Below, one piece after another: positions 63,951-64,000 of a DNA stretch of 64,000 bases (position 1 is its first letter; each line of letters opens with the position of its first letter). The translations under genes and the position numbers were made by a program. Origin of the DNA: an uncultured Phocaeicola sp. (GTDB lineage Bacteria; Bacteroidota; Bacteroidia; Bacteroidales; Bacteroidaceae); assembly GCA_947581855.1 (NCBI GenBank), contig CANPVZ010000007.1:62001-126000 (forward strand), written 5' to 3'. Below the pieces are notes generated by a model. It did no database searches. It was not told the origin of the DNA and saw only the letters and a program-made list of their open reading frames with translations.

Positions 63951-64000
63951 AGGTTCACTTCCTACGGCCTTTCTTTGCTTTGCAAATTTGCCTTCTCTGT

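Overview
The window is a continuous chromosomal segment from a member of the order Bacteroidales (phylum Bacteroidota); the genus cannot be fixed from sequence alone. The evidence is: about fifteen upstream regions carrying the Bacteroidota -7 promoter element TAnnTTTG, mostly with no Shine-Dalgarno sequence; a type III glutamine synthetase; DapL-route diaminopimelate synthesis; the methylmalonyl-CoA epimerase/decarboxylase set used to make propionate; Bacteroidota-typical families (DUF4270, DUF5686, DUF2752); and a glycogen cluster (GDE, GT4, GH57, and a short GT5-like protein) of the kind found in Bacteroides and relatives. No tRNA, rRNA, CRISPR array or intact mobile element was found. Two decayed transposase fragments are present.

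Layout. 1-2.6 kb: end of a PAS sensor histidine kinase, a probable IS relic, and YjbQ. 2.8-6.4 kb: outer-membrane barrel protein, guaA and mscL, all on the minus strand, with a 23-bp-period palindrome array in the 0.76-kb gap before mscL. 6.5-7.6 kb: gap. 8-12.2 kb: a tight plus-strand operon of small membrane proteins (TM2, DUF2752, DUF4870-like) and an M48 metalloprotease, then miaA, a YegS-like lipid kinase and a transposase remnant. 12.6-16.9 kb: Crp/Fnr regulator, DUF5686 outer-membrane protein and rhomboid protease. 17-24.7 kb: glycogen/alpha-glucan genes (GDE, GT4, GH57 in one operon; GT5-like N-domain protein and DUF4270 lipoprotein on the other strand). 24.9-26.1 kb: panC-panD. 26.6-31.2 kb: mce-mmdA-OadG-like-biotin carrier-oadB, a sodium-pumping methylmalonyl-CoA decarboxylase. 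31.4-35.2 kb: FemAB-like transferase, then a plus-strand operon of nitroreductase, membrane protein, DUF2520 oxidoreductase, KdsC and Maf. 35.4-38.5 kb: fucI-fucP. 38.7-42.7 kb: AlkC-type glycosylase and a TonB-dependent receptor. 43.7-58 kb: a minus-strand nitrogen block, gltB-gltD-asnB, dapF-dapL and glnK-amtB-glnN. 58.5-62.4 kb: LuxR-type regulator with a degenerate receiver, FAD oxidoreductase and radA. 62.4-64 kb: a gene-poor tail with a perfect 60-bp inverted repeat and a second array of about 23-bp repeats.

How the genes work together. The nitrogen block brings in ammonium (AmtB, with PII GlnK), fixes it through GSIII and GOGAT, and passes nitrogen to asparagine and to meso-diaminopimelate for lysine and peptidoglycan. 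The decarboxylase operon couples the last steps of succinate-to-propionate fermentation to a sodium gradient. fucI-fucP opens host fucose catabolism. The glycogen cluster is the oddest ordinary region: its GH57 protein appears to lack both catalytic residues, and its GT5-like protein is a lone N-terminal domain without the KTGGL substrate motif, so GT4 and GDE probably do the chemistry.

No clearly new multi-gene system was found. The signals most worth following are the two arrays with the same period of about 23 bp, the 60-bp perfect inverted repeat, the degenerate glycogen enzymes, the lamin-tail/OadG fusion and the TM2-DUF2752-DUF4870-M48 operon. All family calls were made by reading the translations, without database searches.
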